DNA of 64,000 nucleotides from Endozoicomonas sp. SCSIO W0465 (GTDB taxonomy: Bacteria > Pseudomonadota > Gammaproteobacteria > Pseudomonadales > Endozoicomonadaceae): positions 5,124,001-5,188,000 of the forward strand of contig NZ_CP092417.1 of the NCBI RefSeq assembly GCF_023716865.1, read 5' to 3'. The notes beneath the pieces are model-generated. The model made no database searches. It was not told the origin of the DNA and worked only from the letters and a program-made list of their open reading frames with translations. Both the position numbers and the translations under genes were made by a program. Below, one piece after another: positions 18,129-28,736 of this stretch; the first letter of the stretch is position 1; each line of letters opens with the position of its first letter.

Positions 18129-21100
18129 CTAAGCTGATTCATCCTGACCCGACAGGTTCGCTACCAGTTTCGACAGGGCATCGATATCAAGCTCATCACA
18201 ACACCTCATTAATTGGTCGAGCCAAAGCTGGGTATCATGGCAATGGGCAAACTCATGGTCGTACAAATGGGCCACAGCATGGCGAATGGCTTCGATATCA
18301 CCGATCTCGATAAAGGCAGTCAGCTGACGTTCCAGAATCTCAGTCTGAACCACAGGCAGTCCGGGTCGGACAGGGCTTTCGATCCACCCGTCTTCTTCTG
18401 CCAGTGGCAATGAAAGTCCGGCAGGGCCAGACCAGTCGACAGGCTCTGTGGCACTGGCTACAGGAAGTGTCAGTACAAAACGGCTTCCGACGTTCAGTTC
18501 ACTGCTAACTGATAGCGTGCCATGCATGGCCGTCGTAATTCGCTGGCAGATGGCCAGCCCCAGTCCCGTACCCCCTTTCTTCAGTCCGGAAGTACCCTGT
18601 CGGAAAGGTGAAAATATTGCCTGAAGCTGATCCCCGGCAATCCCTGAACCGGAATCCTGAACTACAAATATCAGCTGCTGCTGACGACTAACTTCCAGGC
18701 TAATGCTACCGGCATCGGTAAACTTGATGGCATTACTCAGCAGATTAATAAGGATCTGCTGTATTTTGGTCTCATCACCAATCAAAAACGCCGGTACCTC
18801 GCGACCCACGGTCACCTTGAAGTTCAGCTTTTTGGCTTTTGCCTGCTGGGCAACCATTCGGTGAATGGAGTCAATCAGCTCCATCAGGTTGAATGGCCGG
18901 GCAACAATCATAAGGTGTCCGGATTCAGCTTTGCTCAAATCAAGAATGTCATTGATCAGGGTGAGCAGATGCTGGCCACAGGCCTGAATACCCTGTAGCT
19001 GGTCCTGTTGTTCCGGGGTAAAATTGGGCTGGGTCATCAGCAATTGTGCATAGCCAAGTATGCCGTTTAGTGGGGTGCGCAGCTCATGGCTCATATTGGA
19101 CAGGAACTGGGTCTTGGCATCGTTGGCGGCCTGGGCCTTGTCCCTGGCATCGGCGAGGGCGGAAGCGGCCCGCCGTTCACGGGTCCGGTCATGGGCCAGT
19201 CCCTGAATGGCCACCACTTCACCCTGATCATTCATGGCTGCGGATTCATAGATTTCCAGTGTGGCAATGGTACCGTCGGCCTTGACGATCTCCAGCTGGT
19301 AACTGGGATGGCTCCCACCCTGGCACAATATTTTGAATACCTTTGCTGCCATCGTACGGTCACTGTTCCTGTGCAACAACTGTCGCCAGTGCGCCATGAA
19401 ATATTCCAGATTGTAGCCAAGTATCGTCTGAACCGACGAAGTCACATTGATAAAAGAGCCGTCCAGGTGTTGAGAATAGAATATGTACTCATGTTGCAGC
19501 GCATCGATGGTGCGTCGTAAACGTTGTTCACTGGCGTACAGTGCCTCTTCTGCTGCCCGGCGTTTGCGGATGTCACGCATAAGCATTGAGTAGTGCAGGC
19601 CATCCGGTGTTTCAATGGCGTTCATGGTCAACTCTACCGGCACCAGTTCCCCGGACCGGGTGACAATATTGATTTCCACTTCGGATTGGCTGGTGCGTAC
19701 CGCTGACAGTTTTTCTCCGGTGAAGAGCTGATTGTGGTGCTCATCGCCGATAAGTGTGCACAATTGTTTACCCAGCACCATGTTACCCCGGTAGCCAGTC
19801 AGAAGCTCCGCCCGGGCGTTAACCATCACTATCACGCCACGGCAATTGGTAATAACCATGGCATCAGGAGCAAACTGCAGCAATCCCCGGAAATGCGCCG
19901 CATCAGTGACCCAGCGGGTAATGTTGCGGCCCACCCCTTCGGCACCAATAATCTGGCCCCGGGCATCGTAAATCGGTATTTTGATGATTTCGAAGTGGAA
20001 CCGGTTGCCGTTTTCGTCGGAGGTTTCCAGCTCGTAGACACTGGTTTCGGCACTGTCCAGTACTCGCCTGGTCTCCTCAAGTGCCTGTTGGTTGCCGGGG
20101 GCATCGGAGTACAGCCAGCTGTAATGGTACGTTTCGATGGGGGCAGTCATGCCCGCTGCTGTCCTCATCCACGGACTGAGGTGGGTCATATACCCGTCCC
20201 GGTCGTGGGTGAAGTAATAGATACCCTGACCCAGCTTTCCAAGCAGGCGGTCAAAGGATGAAACCCGCTCTGCCCATTGCTGTTCCTGTCGCTGCTGCAG
20301 TCGGTGAGTTATGCGGGCGATAAACTGGCGTATATGGAACAGATCGTGCTGGCAGCCCAATGGGTCGGCGATGGATGACTCACCACTGGCGATACTCTCC
20401 AGTGATTGCCCAATGGAACTGAACAGCTTGCTGAGCTGGCCGGCCATTAGCCAGATCAGCATGGCAGCCAGCAACTGTACAACAATAAAGGTAATAATTT
20501 TTGGCAGCAATCCATGAAGGCCGGAGGTGGATAGCAGCAACGACAAGCCCAGCCCCCCCTCGCCAAACGGTTGGTGAATGTGTAAAAAGGTGCTGCCATT
20601 GAACATGCTGCCATTACTGTTGCAGCTATTGGAATTACTGTTACTCCGGAGCAGGCAGTGGCTGGCGTCATCATACTGTTGCCTGAGATCTTCAGGGATC
20701 TGAAGGCTATCCAGTTCAAACAGTGGTTCGCGAGCGCTATCGAGCAGGAATAAATAAGCGTTCATGCCCATCAGGACCGCTCGCTCCCTGAGGAAATCTA
20801 CCATGGATACAAAGCTCAGCACCGCCACCCGGTGATGGTCAATAGTTGTGTAGCGGACGTAGAAGAATCCTTGCTCACCAGAGAGCTGGCCAGCCTGCAT
20901 CAGGGGGAGAGGATAAATGCCGCTATGATGGCCCTGGCGGATGCCCGTGCCCAGCCACTGCTGCAAATCCTGGCGATAATCGGCAGACATCGGTGGCCAG
21001 AGAACAGCCTCGCTGCTATTGGCAATCCACTGAAGGGAATGGTCGGCCTGCTGGATAATAATGGCCGTTCCCGGTTGCAGGGCCTGCTGATCGGACAGAA

Positions 21101-21422
21101 TGTTGAGAGCCTGTTGTGCTAGCGTAGCCGAGGGTTGTTCTGCCGGTGATATCCCCGGTTCAGAGGCCAGTACCTGCAATTGTTGGCTGACTTTTTCTCC
21201 CTGTTGCCTGGCGAGGGAAAAATGGGTGTTGATCTGGCGAACAACCTGTGTAGTGGCTATCTCCAGATTGTGCTCCAGGTAGCTCTGTTCACGGTTGAAA
21301 TCGTACGTCTGCAACAGGACAAAAAGCAGGTTATAGAACAGTGCAGCGGGGACTACAGCAAGCAGGAATATTTTTTTTCGAATAGACAGGTACACGGGCA
21401 GGCTCTGGATGACCAAAATCAT
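18129..21422 (-). CDS. Membrane sensor histidine kinase with three PAS domains
   Basis: 1097 residues. A first membrane helix (about 16-38) and a second (about 305-328) enclose a periplasmic sensor domain of some 265 residues; a HAMP-like linker follows. Three PAS domains lie at about 385-505, 510-625 and 635-755. The HisKA motif SNMSHELRTPLNG gives phosphorylated His779. The ATPase domain at about 880-990 has an N box (QILINLLSNAIKFTDAG) and G boxes (QDSGSGIAG, KKGGTGLGLAIC). No receiver or Hpt domain follows; instead there is a 100-residue helical tail (FIEIGDIEAIRHAVAHLYDHE) of a kind often found after receivers in hybrid kinases. No response regulator is adjacent, so its partner is unknown. 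The 1.7-kb IS begins 111 bp upstream and may affect its promoter. Confidence 0.9.
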   Translation of the reverse strand: MILVIQSLPVYLSIRKKIFLLAVVPAALFYNLLFVLLQTYDFNREQSYLEHNLEIATTQVVRQINTHFSLARQQGEKVSQQLQVLASEPGISPAEQPSATLAQQALNILSDQQALQPGTAIIIQQADHSLQWIANSSEAVLWPPMSADYRQDLQQWLGTGIRQGHHSGIYPLPLMQAGQLSGEQGFFYVRYTTIDHHRVAVLSFVSMVDFLRERAVLMGMNAYLFLLDSAREPLFELDSLQIPEDLRQQYDDASHCLLRSNSNSNSCNSNGSMFNGSTFLHIHQPFGEGGLGLSLLLSTSGLHGLLPKIITFIVVQLLAAMLIWLMAGQLSKLFSSIGQSLESIASGESSIADPLGCQHDLFHIRQFIARITHRLQQRQEQQWAERVSSFDRLLGKLGQGIYYFTHDRDGYMTHLSPWMRTAAGMTAPIETYHYSWLYSDAPGNQQALEETRRVLDSAETSVYELETSDENGNRFHFEIIKIPIYDARGQIIGAEGVGRNITRWVTDAAHFRGLLQFAPDAMVITNCRGVIVMVNARAELLTGYRGNMVLGKQLCTLIGDEHHNQLFTGEKLSAVRTSQSEVEINIVTRSGELVPVELTMNAIETPDGLHYSMLMRDIRKRRAAEEALYASEQRLRRTIDALQHEYIFYSQHLDGSFINVTSSVQTILGYNLEYFMAHWRQLLHRNSDRTMAAKVFKILCQGGSHPSYQLEIVKADGTIATLEIYESAAMNDQGEVVAIQGLAHDRTRERRAASALADARDKAQAANDAKTQFLSNMSHELRTPLNGILGYAQLLMTQPNFTPEQQDQLQGIQACGQHLLTLINDILDLSKAESGHLMIVARPFNLMELIDSIHRMVAQQAKAKKLNFKVTVGREVPAFLIGDETKIQQILINLLSNAIKFTDAGSISLEVSRQQQLIFVVQDSGSGIAGDQLQAIFSPFRQGTSGLKKGGTGLGLAICQRITTAMHGTLSVSSELNVGSRFVLTLPVASATEPVDWSGPAGLSLPLAEEDGWIESPVRPGLPVVQTEILERQLTAFIEIGDIEAIRHAVAHLYDHEFAHCHDTQLWLDQLMRCCDELDIDALSKLVANLSGQDESA

Positions 21423-21533
21423 AAACGGCAGGCATATTGGTCACAATCCTGTGCCGAACTGCCTGGGCACTTTGTAGGCGGCAGCCTGAATTATTCTGAA
21501 CAATATCTGATGCCTGTTTGATTGGATATAGCT

Positions 21534-23236
21534 AGTTCTCGTCCAAAAACACAACCAATTGAAAACTGTAGATTTTATCCTGAAAAATTAAGTGGAGCCC
21601 TACTGCTATCTGGCGACTAAACTTCCCAAGAGCAAGAAACATAAGGGATTGCCAAAAACAGAGGACTCCAAATGCGCAAAAAACGCAACCCGCAGTGTAG
21701 TATGGAACTCCATTACGTACCTCATGAAATCTGCTCCCAGCTTTCCGGTATCTCGCAATGGCTTGACGCCCATCCACAGTTCAATGACTGGATTTATGAG
21801 GACTTAAGTTCTGGTGATAAACAGAACACTGGGCGGAACGGACTATCAGCAGAATCCGTTCTTCGTGCGGCACTCCTGAAACAGTATTTGAATTGTGATT
21901 ATGACTACTTGTCGTTTGTTTTGATGGACTCCATGCTCTTTCGAGACTTTTGTCGCCTCGAACCAAACCAGCGCCCCAGTCGCTCCAGTTTGCATGGGCT
22001 CATCAGCCTTCTTACTGCATCTACATGGGAACGGATTAATAACTGTCAGCTAATGACCGCTAAAGATCAGGGTATTGAAAAAGGGCGCACTGTGGCTATT
22101 GACAGCACAGTCACCGAATCGGATATCAAACCTCCTTGCGACAGTGATCTTTTAGCCAGTTCCGTTAAAGAAATTTGTCGGCTGCTGGAACGGGGACAAA
22201 CACTGACAGCGACACCGCTTTATGAATATACCCATCACAACCGAGCCGTAAAAGATGCGGCCAGAAAATGCATCTACGCTGGCAAAGAAGAGCGGCATCA
22301 GCATTATAAAAAACTGCTGCAGTTGACCCGAAAATCCCGGAAGGTACTTATCGAAGCTACTGTCACGCTAGCAAACGCCCGTCAGCAGGGGCAGTGTCTC
22401 CTGGCTGATGATGCCGACAAGTGGCAGGCCGATGTGGATCACCTGTTACCCCTGGTGGATGCAATAGTCTCCCAGACAGAGCGCAGGGTCTTTAAGGGTG
22501 AAAAGGTGCCAGCCCAGGAAAAAGTGGTTAGCCTGTATGAACCCCATACGGATATCATCGTAAAAGACAGGCGGCAAGTACAGTATGGCCATAAACTGAA
22601 CCTGGTTCAGGGAAAAAGTCGATTGATCCTGGACCTGGTTATTGAGGAAGGTAACCCAGCGGATTCGGACCAATTCATTCCGATGATGGAAAGACAAAAA
22701 GAAATTTATGGTCGTGTACCTCGCCAGACAAGCGGTGACGGCGGATACGCGTGTCGCGCTAATTTGGAAAAAGCCAAGGCCATGGGAATCAGCGATGTAG
22801 CTTTTAATAAGAAGCGCGGACTTGAAGTCGAAGAGATGACTAAAAGTCAGTATGTGTATAAAACGCTCTTTCGCTTCCGGGCAGGTATTGAAGCGGGAAT
22901 TTCGTGGCTAAAGAGATGTTTTGGGCTATCACGTTGCCACTGCAAGGGTTCTGAGCGTTTTGATTCTCATTGCTGGTTATCGGTGGTCTGTTACAACCTG
23001 GTGATTCTGGCCAGACACCCGGCACCATCCTGATAGCCACCTCCACGCTACATGAAAGTACCTTTCCAGCATGGTGGGAGGATGTTTTCTGCCTGCTTTT
23101 CGCGTTTTTCTCCAATATCCGTCCCAGATTAGAGAAAAAAAGGGAAGAGTTTTTGCGGCTCTCTGGAATTTCAGGAAATATCAAAACGCACGTACAATCT
23201 AATTATGATTGCCTGATGCGTTTTTGGACGAGAACT
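21534..23236 (+). mobile_element. 1.7-kb IS, ISNCY-like, copy 1
   Basis: The ends carry the inverted repeat AGTTCTCGTCCAAAAAC, flanked by AGCT on both sides (21530-21533 and 23237-23240), read as a 4-bp target duplication. A copy of the same 1703 bp lies inverted at 50684-52386. There the interrupted gene shows that one AGCT is native, which supports these borders. No gene is visibly broken by this copy. Confidence 0.85.
21672..23033 (+). CDS. DDE transposase of the 1.7-kb IS (453 aa)
   Basis: The N-terminal part (LSAESVLRAALLKQYLNCDYDYLSFVLMDS) is of the IS5/IS1182-like helical kind. The catalytic core shows GRTVAIDSTVTESDI (first Asp), a region around VKDRRQVQYGHKLNLVQGKSRLIL, TSGDGGYACRANLEKAKAMG (second Asp) and FRFRAGIEAGISWLKRCFGL (Glu). 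The pattern resembles ISNCY elements of the ISDol1 kind; family assignment is from memory of motifs. It is full-length, and the same protein is encoded at 50887-52248. Confidence 0.85.
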   Translation: MRKKRNPQCSMELHYVPHEICSQLSGISQWLDAHPQFNDWIYEDLSSGDKQNTGRNGLSAESVLRAALLKQYLNCDYDYLSFVLMDSMLFRDFCRLEPNQRPSRSSLHGLISLLTASTWERINNCQLMTAKDQGIEKGRTVAIDSTVTESDIKPPCDSDLLASSVKEICRLLERGQTLTATPLYEYTHHNRAVKDAARKCIYAGKEERHQHYKKLLQLTRKSRKVLIEATVTLANARQQGQCLLADDADKWQADVDHLLPLVDAIVSQTERRVFKGEKVPAQEKVVSLYEPHTDIIVKDRRQVQYGHKLNLVQGKSRLILDLVIEEGNPADSDQFIPMMERQKEIYGRVPRQTSGDGGYACRANLEKAKAMGISDVAFNKKRGLEVEEMTKSQYVYKTLFRFRAGIEAGISWLKRCFGLSRCHCKGSERFDSHCWLSVVCYNLVILARHPAPS

Positions 23237-23240
23237 AGCT

Positions 23241-23642
23241 AAAAATCGAGAGTTGCTGTGCAGAAAACCGATGGGCAGGATGTCGCAGGAACTGGAAAAC
23301 CTCATATCATCTTCGGGCGGAAGCACTATTTGAACCAATGGAACCGCTGTTATTCCTGAGGTGCTGAATCAGGAGGTTGCCATGATAGCCTGGTAATGCT
23401 TGTGTTAAGTTCACCTGCGCAGGCTGCATTTGGCAACTTGTTCTTTGAGACTGTCATACGCATGACCTGACGTTCCAGCTGAGCAAGTGACTGTGTACCT
23501 CTCTTAATCCATGATACGAAATCGGTGAATTTCGACGGTGCGCTGACTCAGACTAATAGATGCTGACAGCGCACTTCGCTTCCTTTAGTACGAATGAGTT
23601 CATCACATTGATACCGTGAACTAACCCGGCGCTGCAGAAGCC
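23241..23642. other. Intergenic, nothing recognised
   Basis: No open frame with coding character lies between the IS and the end of the YIP1-family gene. No RNA gene or clear hairpin with a T-run was found by eye. Confidence 0.35.
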
Positions 23643-24254
23643 TTAATAACTCTGGACATATTCAGGCCCAATGCCCATACCCCAGAAAATAACGGTAGTG
23701 ATCATGATGGACACCAGAACGACCAATCCAATACAGAGAACCGAACTGGCATAGATAAAGCCCTGCTCTTGAGGAATTTTCATAAAAATATGGAGACCAC
23801 TGTACAGAAGATAGGCTGTGGCAGAGACAGCAACAGTACCGGCAATAATAGCCAGCCAAAGCGATGGATAGAGGCCGCAGATACCGATCAGAAAGAGTGG
23901 GTAGGCAGTATAGCAGGTAAATGCCGTGCAATCGGTCAGTGAAGGATCACTGTTGAAGTTACTACTCATCCAGTGGATAAACCAGCTCATGACGGCAACC
24001 CCGCAAATCATTGCCATCCAGGCCAGGATGGCCATCCACAGGGCACTTTCCGGTGTGAGTCTGACCACATTGATACTTCCGGGAAGGCTCCAGCCAACCA
24101 GCGTCGTACCCATGTAAGTGCAGAAAGCGGGTAAGGCTGCCAGCCAGATGATTTGACCAAGGTAAAGCTGGATCAGCCCGGGCGGATTCTTCCGAATGCT
24201 GATCCATTCGTTGTCGGGCTCAGTGAGCAAGCCCCAGAAATGGCTTAGGATCAT
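23643..24254 (-). CDS. YIP1-family inner-membrane protein
   Basis: 203 residues from ATG 24254, which has a strong GGAGG seven bases upstream. The sequence begins ILSHFWGLLTEPDNEWISIRK, the usual opening of bacterial YIP1-domain proteins, followed by about five hydrophobic helices with charged residues only in short loops. The function of bacterial YIP1 proteins is not established. It is divergent from bax, with 279 bp between the starts, where both promoters should lie. Confidence 0.78.
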   Translation of the reverse strand: MILSHFWGLLTEPDNEWISIRKNPPGLIQLYLGQIIWLAALPAFCTYMGTTLVGWSLPGSINVVRLTPESALWMAILAWMAMICGVAVMSWFIHWMSSNFNSDPSLTDCTAFTCYTAYPLFLIGICGLYPSLWLAIIAGTVAVSATAYLLYSGLHIFMKIPQEQGFIYASSVLCIGLVVLVSIMITTVIFWGMGIGPEYVQSY

Positions 24255-24533
24255 AACAGTGCCTCCATGTATTCTGCCGGAGCCGGGCCGTTTCTTCCGC
24301 TGAAATGACATGAGCAGTGGTGGATACTGATACTGACCGGCGGTTAACCTTTGTTATTATTATTGGCTCTCTGCAGGGGGTTTCCACCGCAGAACCGCGT
24401 TAAGCCGCACATCCAGTGTTGTCATATTTCGCCTGAATTGTAAAGAAGTTGGGCATTATTTTGAGGATATTCTGCCATTTCCGGCGGTTAGCCTTTATCC
24501 TGCTGTTAACCGGGATGCTTTACTGAGGAACTT

Positions 24534-25343
24534 ATGCTCAATAAGATTGATAAAGTGATGCTGGGAGTTTTGCTGGCATTACCTCTGGTGTCGTTGGGAA
24601 TTCATTACCAGGATGCGGATGAAGCTGCAGTAGCATCTGAACCTGTGGCGGTTGCCGAGGTAGAAACGTTGTCTGTTTTGGCTATACCGGATTTTGCCAG
24701 CATGGTTGATGTCAAAGCCAAAAAACGTGCTTTTTTTGGCTTCTTGTTGCCCATAGTCCAACAAGAGAATGATACGATTTTACAACATCGTCAGAGGATT
24801 ATTGCGTTATCCTCCCTGTCAGCGCTGACGGAACAAGACCAGTCATGGCTGGCTGATATGGGCAGAAAATACCGGTTACCTGATATTGCAACCTTTGATG
24901 CAAGGTTTTTTGCGGCGTTGCTGAGCCGTGTTGATACGATTCCTGCTTCGCTTGCCCTGGCTCAGTCGGCCAATGAAAGCGCGTGGGGGACTTCAAGGTT
25001 TGCCCGCCAAGGTAATAACTTCTTTGGTCAGTGGTGTTTTACCCCGGGCTGCGGCATTGTGCCAGCGGCTCGCCCAGCAGGAGAAACCTATGAAGTTCAG
25101 ATGTTTGAGGATGTTGCGGCTTCGGTCCGTGCTTATATGCACAACCTGAATACCAATCATCAGTACCAGGCGATGCGACAGATTCGTGAGCAGAGGAGAA
25201 TCAGTCAGGAGTCGGTCACCGGAGCTGATCTGGCCCATGGTTTGCAGGCATATTCCATAAGGGGTAAAGCATATATTGAGGAACTGCTTTCCATGATCAA
25301 CAGTAATAAACTACTGCAGTATGATGTAAATGATCCAGGTTAG
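24534..25343 (+). CDS. bax: Bax-type glucosaminidase-domain protein
   Basis: 269 residues. A hydrophobic N-terminal segment (residues about 8-25) should anchor or export it. The C-terminal half is an N-acetylglucosaminidase fold with SLALAQSANESAWGTSRFARQGNNFFGQWCF; the Glu in ANESAWGTS is the expected catalytic acid. LRDL-like helices and the ending AYSIRGKAYIEELLSMI match E. coli Bax. It would cut peptidoglycan glycan strands in the periplasm. GAGGAAC precedes ATG 24534. The DUF547 genes follow on the same strand after 47 bp, so an envelope-related operon is plausible. Confidence 0.85.
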   Translation: MLNKIDKVMLGVLLALPLVSLGIHYQDADEAAVASEPVAVAEVETLSVLAIPDFASMVDVKAKKRAFFGFLLPIVQQENDTILQHRQRIIALSSLSALTEQDQSWLADMGRKYRLPDIATFDARFFAALLSRVDTIPASLALAQSANESAWGTSRFARQGNNFFGQWCFTPGCGIVPAARPAGETYEVQMFEDVAASVRAYMHNLNTNHQYQAMRQIREQRRISQESVTGADLAHGLQAYSIRGKAYIEELLSMINSNKLLQYDVNDPG

Positions 25344-25390
25344 CATGTGAACTGTGGGTGAAAAATAATAACCAGGGAGAAGGCATTCCC

Positions 25391-26254
25391 ATGACCCTAA
25401 CTTATATCAATTCTGATTCGCTTCATTTTGGCTTTGCAAATTTATGGAGGCAAGTAAAAGCATTTACGCTTTTTGGCTTCTTACTCATCGTTCCGGACCT
25501 GGCCATGGCAGCCCCTGCCAGCAGGTACTGGGCAATCTGGGACAACAGCAACCCGGATTCTTCCCTGGTGATCAACCACCACCTCTGGCAGGAGATACTG
25601 GATGCTTATCTGGTACTTCGTCCGGATGGAAACCGCTTTCGCTACAGGGCTGTCAGTCAGGAAGATCGTGACAAGCTCAAGCAATACCTTATGGAAATAT
25701 CCTCTCTGGATCCAAGGACGTACGCAAAGGCAGAGCAGAAAGCTTATTGGATCAATCTCTACAACGCATTAACGGTTGATCTGGTGCTCGAACACTACCC
25801 GGTTAAATCCATTACCAAAATTGGCCCGTGGTATCGCTTTGGTCCGTGGGATATGGATGTCACCCGTGTAGCAGGCCAACAGCTGACTTTGAACGATATT
25901 GAGCACAGGATTCTCAGGCCACTATGGGAAGATAGCCGGATTCATTATGCGGTGAACTGTGCCAGCATGGGTTGTCCGGATTTGTCGGCAACGGTCTTTA
26001 CAGCTGCCAATACCGATCACTTGCTTGATGAACTTGCCAGCCGCTTTATCCGACAGGAAAAAGGCATGAGCTGGGTAGATGGCAGGCTGACACTATCCCG
26101 TATCTATGAATGGTATGAAAAGGATTTTGTTGATCAGGAGGGGGTTGTTTTACACCTGCTCAGGTTTGCTTCCCGGAGTAACGCCATACGACTCAAAAAA
26201 TACACAGGTATTATTCAGTATCAGTATGACTGGGGATTGAATGAGCTGAAGTAG
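25391..26254 (+). CDS. DUF547 domain protein, exported (paralogue 1)
   Basis: 287 residues from ATG 25391, preferred over the GTG at 25358 because GGGAGAAGG lies eight bases before it. A signal-like segment FTLFGFLLIVPDLAMA ends in an AxA-type site near residue 40. The DUF547 core has KAYWINLYNALTVDLVLEHYPV, LNDIEHRILRPLWEDSRIHYAVNCASMGCPDLS and a C-terminal FVDQEGVV region. The conserved H-x-x-x-x-C-x-S-x-G-C-P motif suggests a papain-like or metal-binding site, but no activity is established for the family. Its close paralogue follows 148 bp downstream. DUF547 proteins are common in marine gammaproteobacteria. Confidence 0.85.
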   Translation: MTLTYINSDSLHFGFANLWRQVKAFTLFGFLLIVPDLAMAAPASRYWAIWDNSNPDSSLVINHHLWQEILDAYLVLRPDGNRFRYRAVSQEDRDKLKQYLMEISSLDPRTYAKAEQKAYWINLYNALTVDLVLEHYPVKSITKIGPWYRFGPWDMDVTRVAGQQLTLNDIEHRILRPLWEDSRIHYAVNCASMGCPDLSATVFTAANTDHLLDELASRFIRQEKGMSWVDGRLTLSRIYEWYEKDFVDQEGVVLHLLRFASRSNAIRLKKYTGIIQYQYDWGLNELK

Positions 26255-27221
26255 TCAGTTTCTCTGCCGATCACCTTTCTTGATCAGTCCAATGGACTTA
26301 AGTGGCCCAGGAGCCTGTTGGATTTAACGGATCGTACCGATAACCAATCCGGGAGGCACCCGAAGCATTATTAATGGATGGCTCTTAAATAACGCCAGGA
26401 AGGTGCCATGTATGGCCAGATGCGTCGTTTCTGCCCTGCTCTTATTGTTCAGTTTGTTCAGCGTTGCTGTTCAGGCGGTTCCATCCCCGGATCGCTGGTC
26501 ATATTGGGATAAGGTTGACAAAAACAGTGAGAAGGTTGTCGATCACTCAGAATGGCAAAAATTTCTTGATCGCTATGTGAAGCTCTCTGAATCAACCGGA
26601 ATGTTCATGGTTGAGTATGGTCGTGTTACAAAAACAGACAAGGAACGATTAGATACTTATCTCCACGCTATAGCGCAACAGGACCCCAGAACGCTTAACC
26701 GCAATGAGCAGCAGGCCTATTGGATAAACCTCTATAATGCGTTAACCGTTGATCTGATCCTTGATTACTACCCGGTAAAATCCATAACCCGGCTGGGAAA
26801 AGGATGGTTCCGTATGGGGCCATGGAAGGATGAACTTATTAAGATTGCCGGTCAAAATATCTCCCTGCATGACATTGAACATCGGATTCTCCGCCCTATC
26901 TGGAACAATCCCCGAATTCACTATGCCTTAAACTGCGCCAGTATTGGTTGCCCTGATTTATTGCCAGATCCGTTTCAGGGGAGAAGGATTGACGATCAGT
27001 TGGCAGACGCTGCCAGGCGGTTTATCAATCAGAAAAAAGGAGCTGCTTTTGTCAATGGCCGTCTTGTGCTTTCCAGCATTTTTGATTGGTATGAAGATGA
27101 CTTTATTGATGAGGATGGTGTTTTAAAAGAGAGTAACTGTTCAGCACCCCCACATAAATCTGGAATTTTCTGATTTTTATACCATCCTCTTAAGCACCAT
27201 TTTTCCACAATATTCGCCAGC

Positions 27222-28736
27222 ATGATTCCAGAACTACCCGCAACTATGTCGGCTGAGATTCTCTTGAAAGAGAATGCAGAGCTGCGGATGAGAGTTGCCT
27301 GTCTGGAAGAGCGATGTCGAGAATTGGAAGAAAAGGTTGGCAAGAACAGTCAAAACAGCAGCAAGCCGCCATCGTCTGATGGTTATCAAAAACCTTGTAA
27401 AAACAGTAATTCTCCAGATCATTCTGACGACCTTTCCGCAGATAAAGGTACCGATCCATCGGATGAAAAACCCAATCCTAAAAGTCTGAGACAGTCTTCT
27501 GGTAATAAAGCCGGTGGAAAGAAAGGGCATCAGGGCACTTGTCTTAAACAGGTCGATATCCCTGACTATATTGAGTACCTTCCGGTTAAAGAATGCAATA
27601 AATGTCAGGCGTCTCTTCTTGATAGTGAGCCGGTCAAATATATTGAACGACAGGTGTTTGAACCAGGGAGACCGGGTGAATTTGAAGTAACGGCCCATAG
27701 AGCTGAAGTAAAAATCTGCACTTGTGGTTGTCGGAATCAGGCTGAATTCCCGGAAGGTGTTACCGCTGCCGCACAATATGGCTCAGCCACACAGGCTATG
27801 GCCGTCTATCTTAACCAATACCATTTCCTGCCTTTTAAGCGCGTGTCAGAGTATTTTAATACTCTCTATAAAATGAGTGTAAGTGCAGGCACTGTCGCCA
27901 ATTTTGTGGCCAGAACCTATGAAAATCTGGCTTCTACTGAAGAGGTTATTCGTGACGCCTTGCGGGAATCGTCTGTTGCCGGAGCCGATGAAACGGGTAT
28001 GCGGGCCGAGGGCTCTTTGCACTGGCTACACGTTATGCGGGATGAACAATGGACGCTCTACTACTTGTCTGAAAAGCGAGGTCGTGAGGCCATGGACACG
28101 ATGGGCATACTGCTAACATTTGCAGGCGTTCTGGTTCATGATCATTGGAAATCCTATTTTGCATATGCGGCAACTCACGTACTTTGCAATGCCCATCACC
28201 TGAGGGAGCTTTTGGGTGTTGTTGATAGGGACAGCAATCAACTGGCGTTGCGATTGATGAAGCTACTGAGGCTTTCCTGGCATTACTGCAAGGGCTTTAA
28301 GACCATAGGTATGCTACAGATGCCAAGTGTTGTCTGTGAACGAATCGAGAAGATTTATGACCGGTTGCTTCAGCGGGCTCTAATGAAAGAAGTCGTCTAT
28401 ATGGAGAAGCAACGAGAGGAGCTTAAGCGCAAGAAAGTCAAGAATACTAAAGCTTACAATCTCTTCAAACGACTCACTGAGTTCAAGGCTGAGACACTGC
28501 GCTTCATGTCAGATTTTACCATTCCCTTCGATAACAATGGCAGTGAGCGGGATGTTCGAATGGCCAAGTTAAAGCAGAAAATCTCAGGCTGCTTCAGGAG
28601 TGCAGACGGTGGTTCTATGTTTGCACGGATTCGCAGCTATTTGTCGTCTGCCAGAAAACAGGGAATGGACATATATCAATCACTTCATAGAGCTGTTCGG
28701 AATTACTGTAATATGCCTTTGCTCAGTGCTGAATAG
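27222..28736 (+). CDS. IS66-family transposase (TnpC type, 504 aa)
   Basis: Full-length single-ORF IS66 transposase, of the type without accessory tnpA/tnpB. It has an N-terminal leucine-rich coiled coil (residues 8-45), a Ser/Lys-rich linker, a zinc-binding part (CNKC, CTCGC), and a DDE core with SVAGADETGMRAEGS, VLVHDHWKSY and PFDNNGSERDVRMAKLKQKISGCFRS. Copies of this element occur at 47041, 57316 and 62911, all in the same orientation. The element ends begin with GTAA, as expected for IS66. Confidence 0.93.
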   Translation: MIPELPATMSAEILLKENAELRMRVACLEERCRELEEKVGKNSQNSSKPPSSDGYQKPCKNSNSPDHSDDLSADKGTDPSDEKPNPKSLRQSSGNKAGGKKGHQGTCLKQVDIPDYIEYLPVKECNKCQASLLDSEPVKYIERQVFEPGRPGEFEVTAHRAEVKICTCGCRNQAEFPEGVTAAAQYGSATQAMAVYLNQYHFLPFKRVSEYFNTLYKMSVSAGTVANFVARTYENLASTEEVIRDALRESSVAGADETGMRAEGSLHWLHVMRDEQWTLYYLSEKRGREAMDTMGILLTFAGVLVHDHWKSYFAYAATHVLCNAHHLRELLGVVDRDSNQLALRLMKLLRLSWHYCKGFKTIGMLQMPSVVCERIEKIYDRLLQRALMKEVVYMEKQREELKRKKVKNTKAYNLFKRLTEFKAETLRFMSDFTIPFDNNGSERDVRMAKLKQKISGCFRSADGGSMFARIRSYLSSARKQGMDIYQSLHRAVRNYCNMPLLSAE

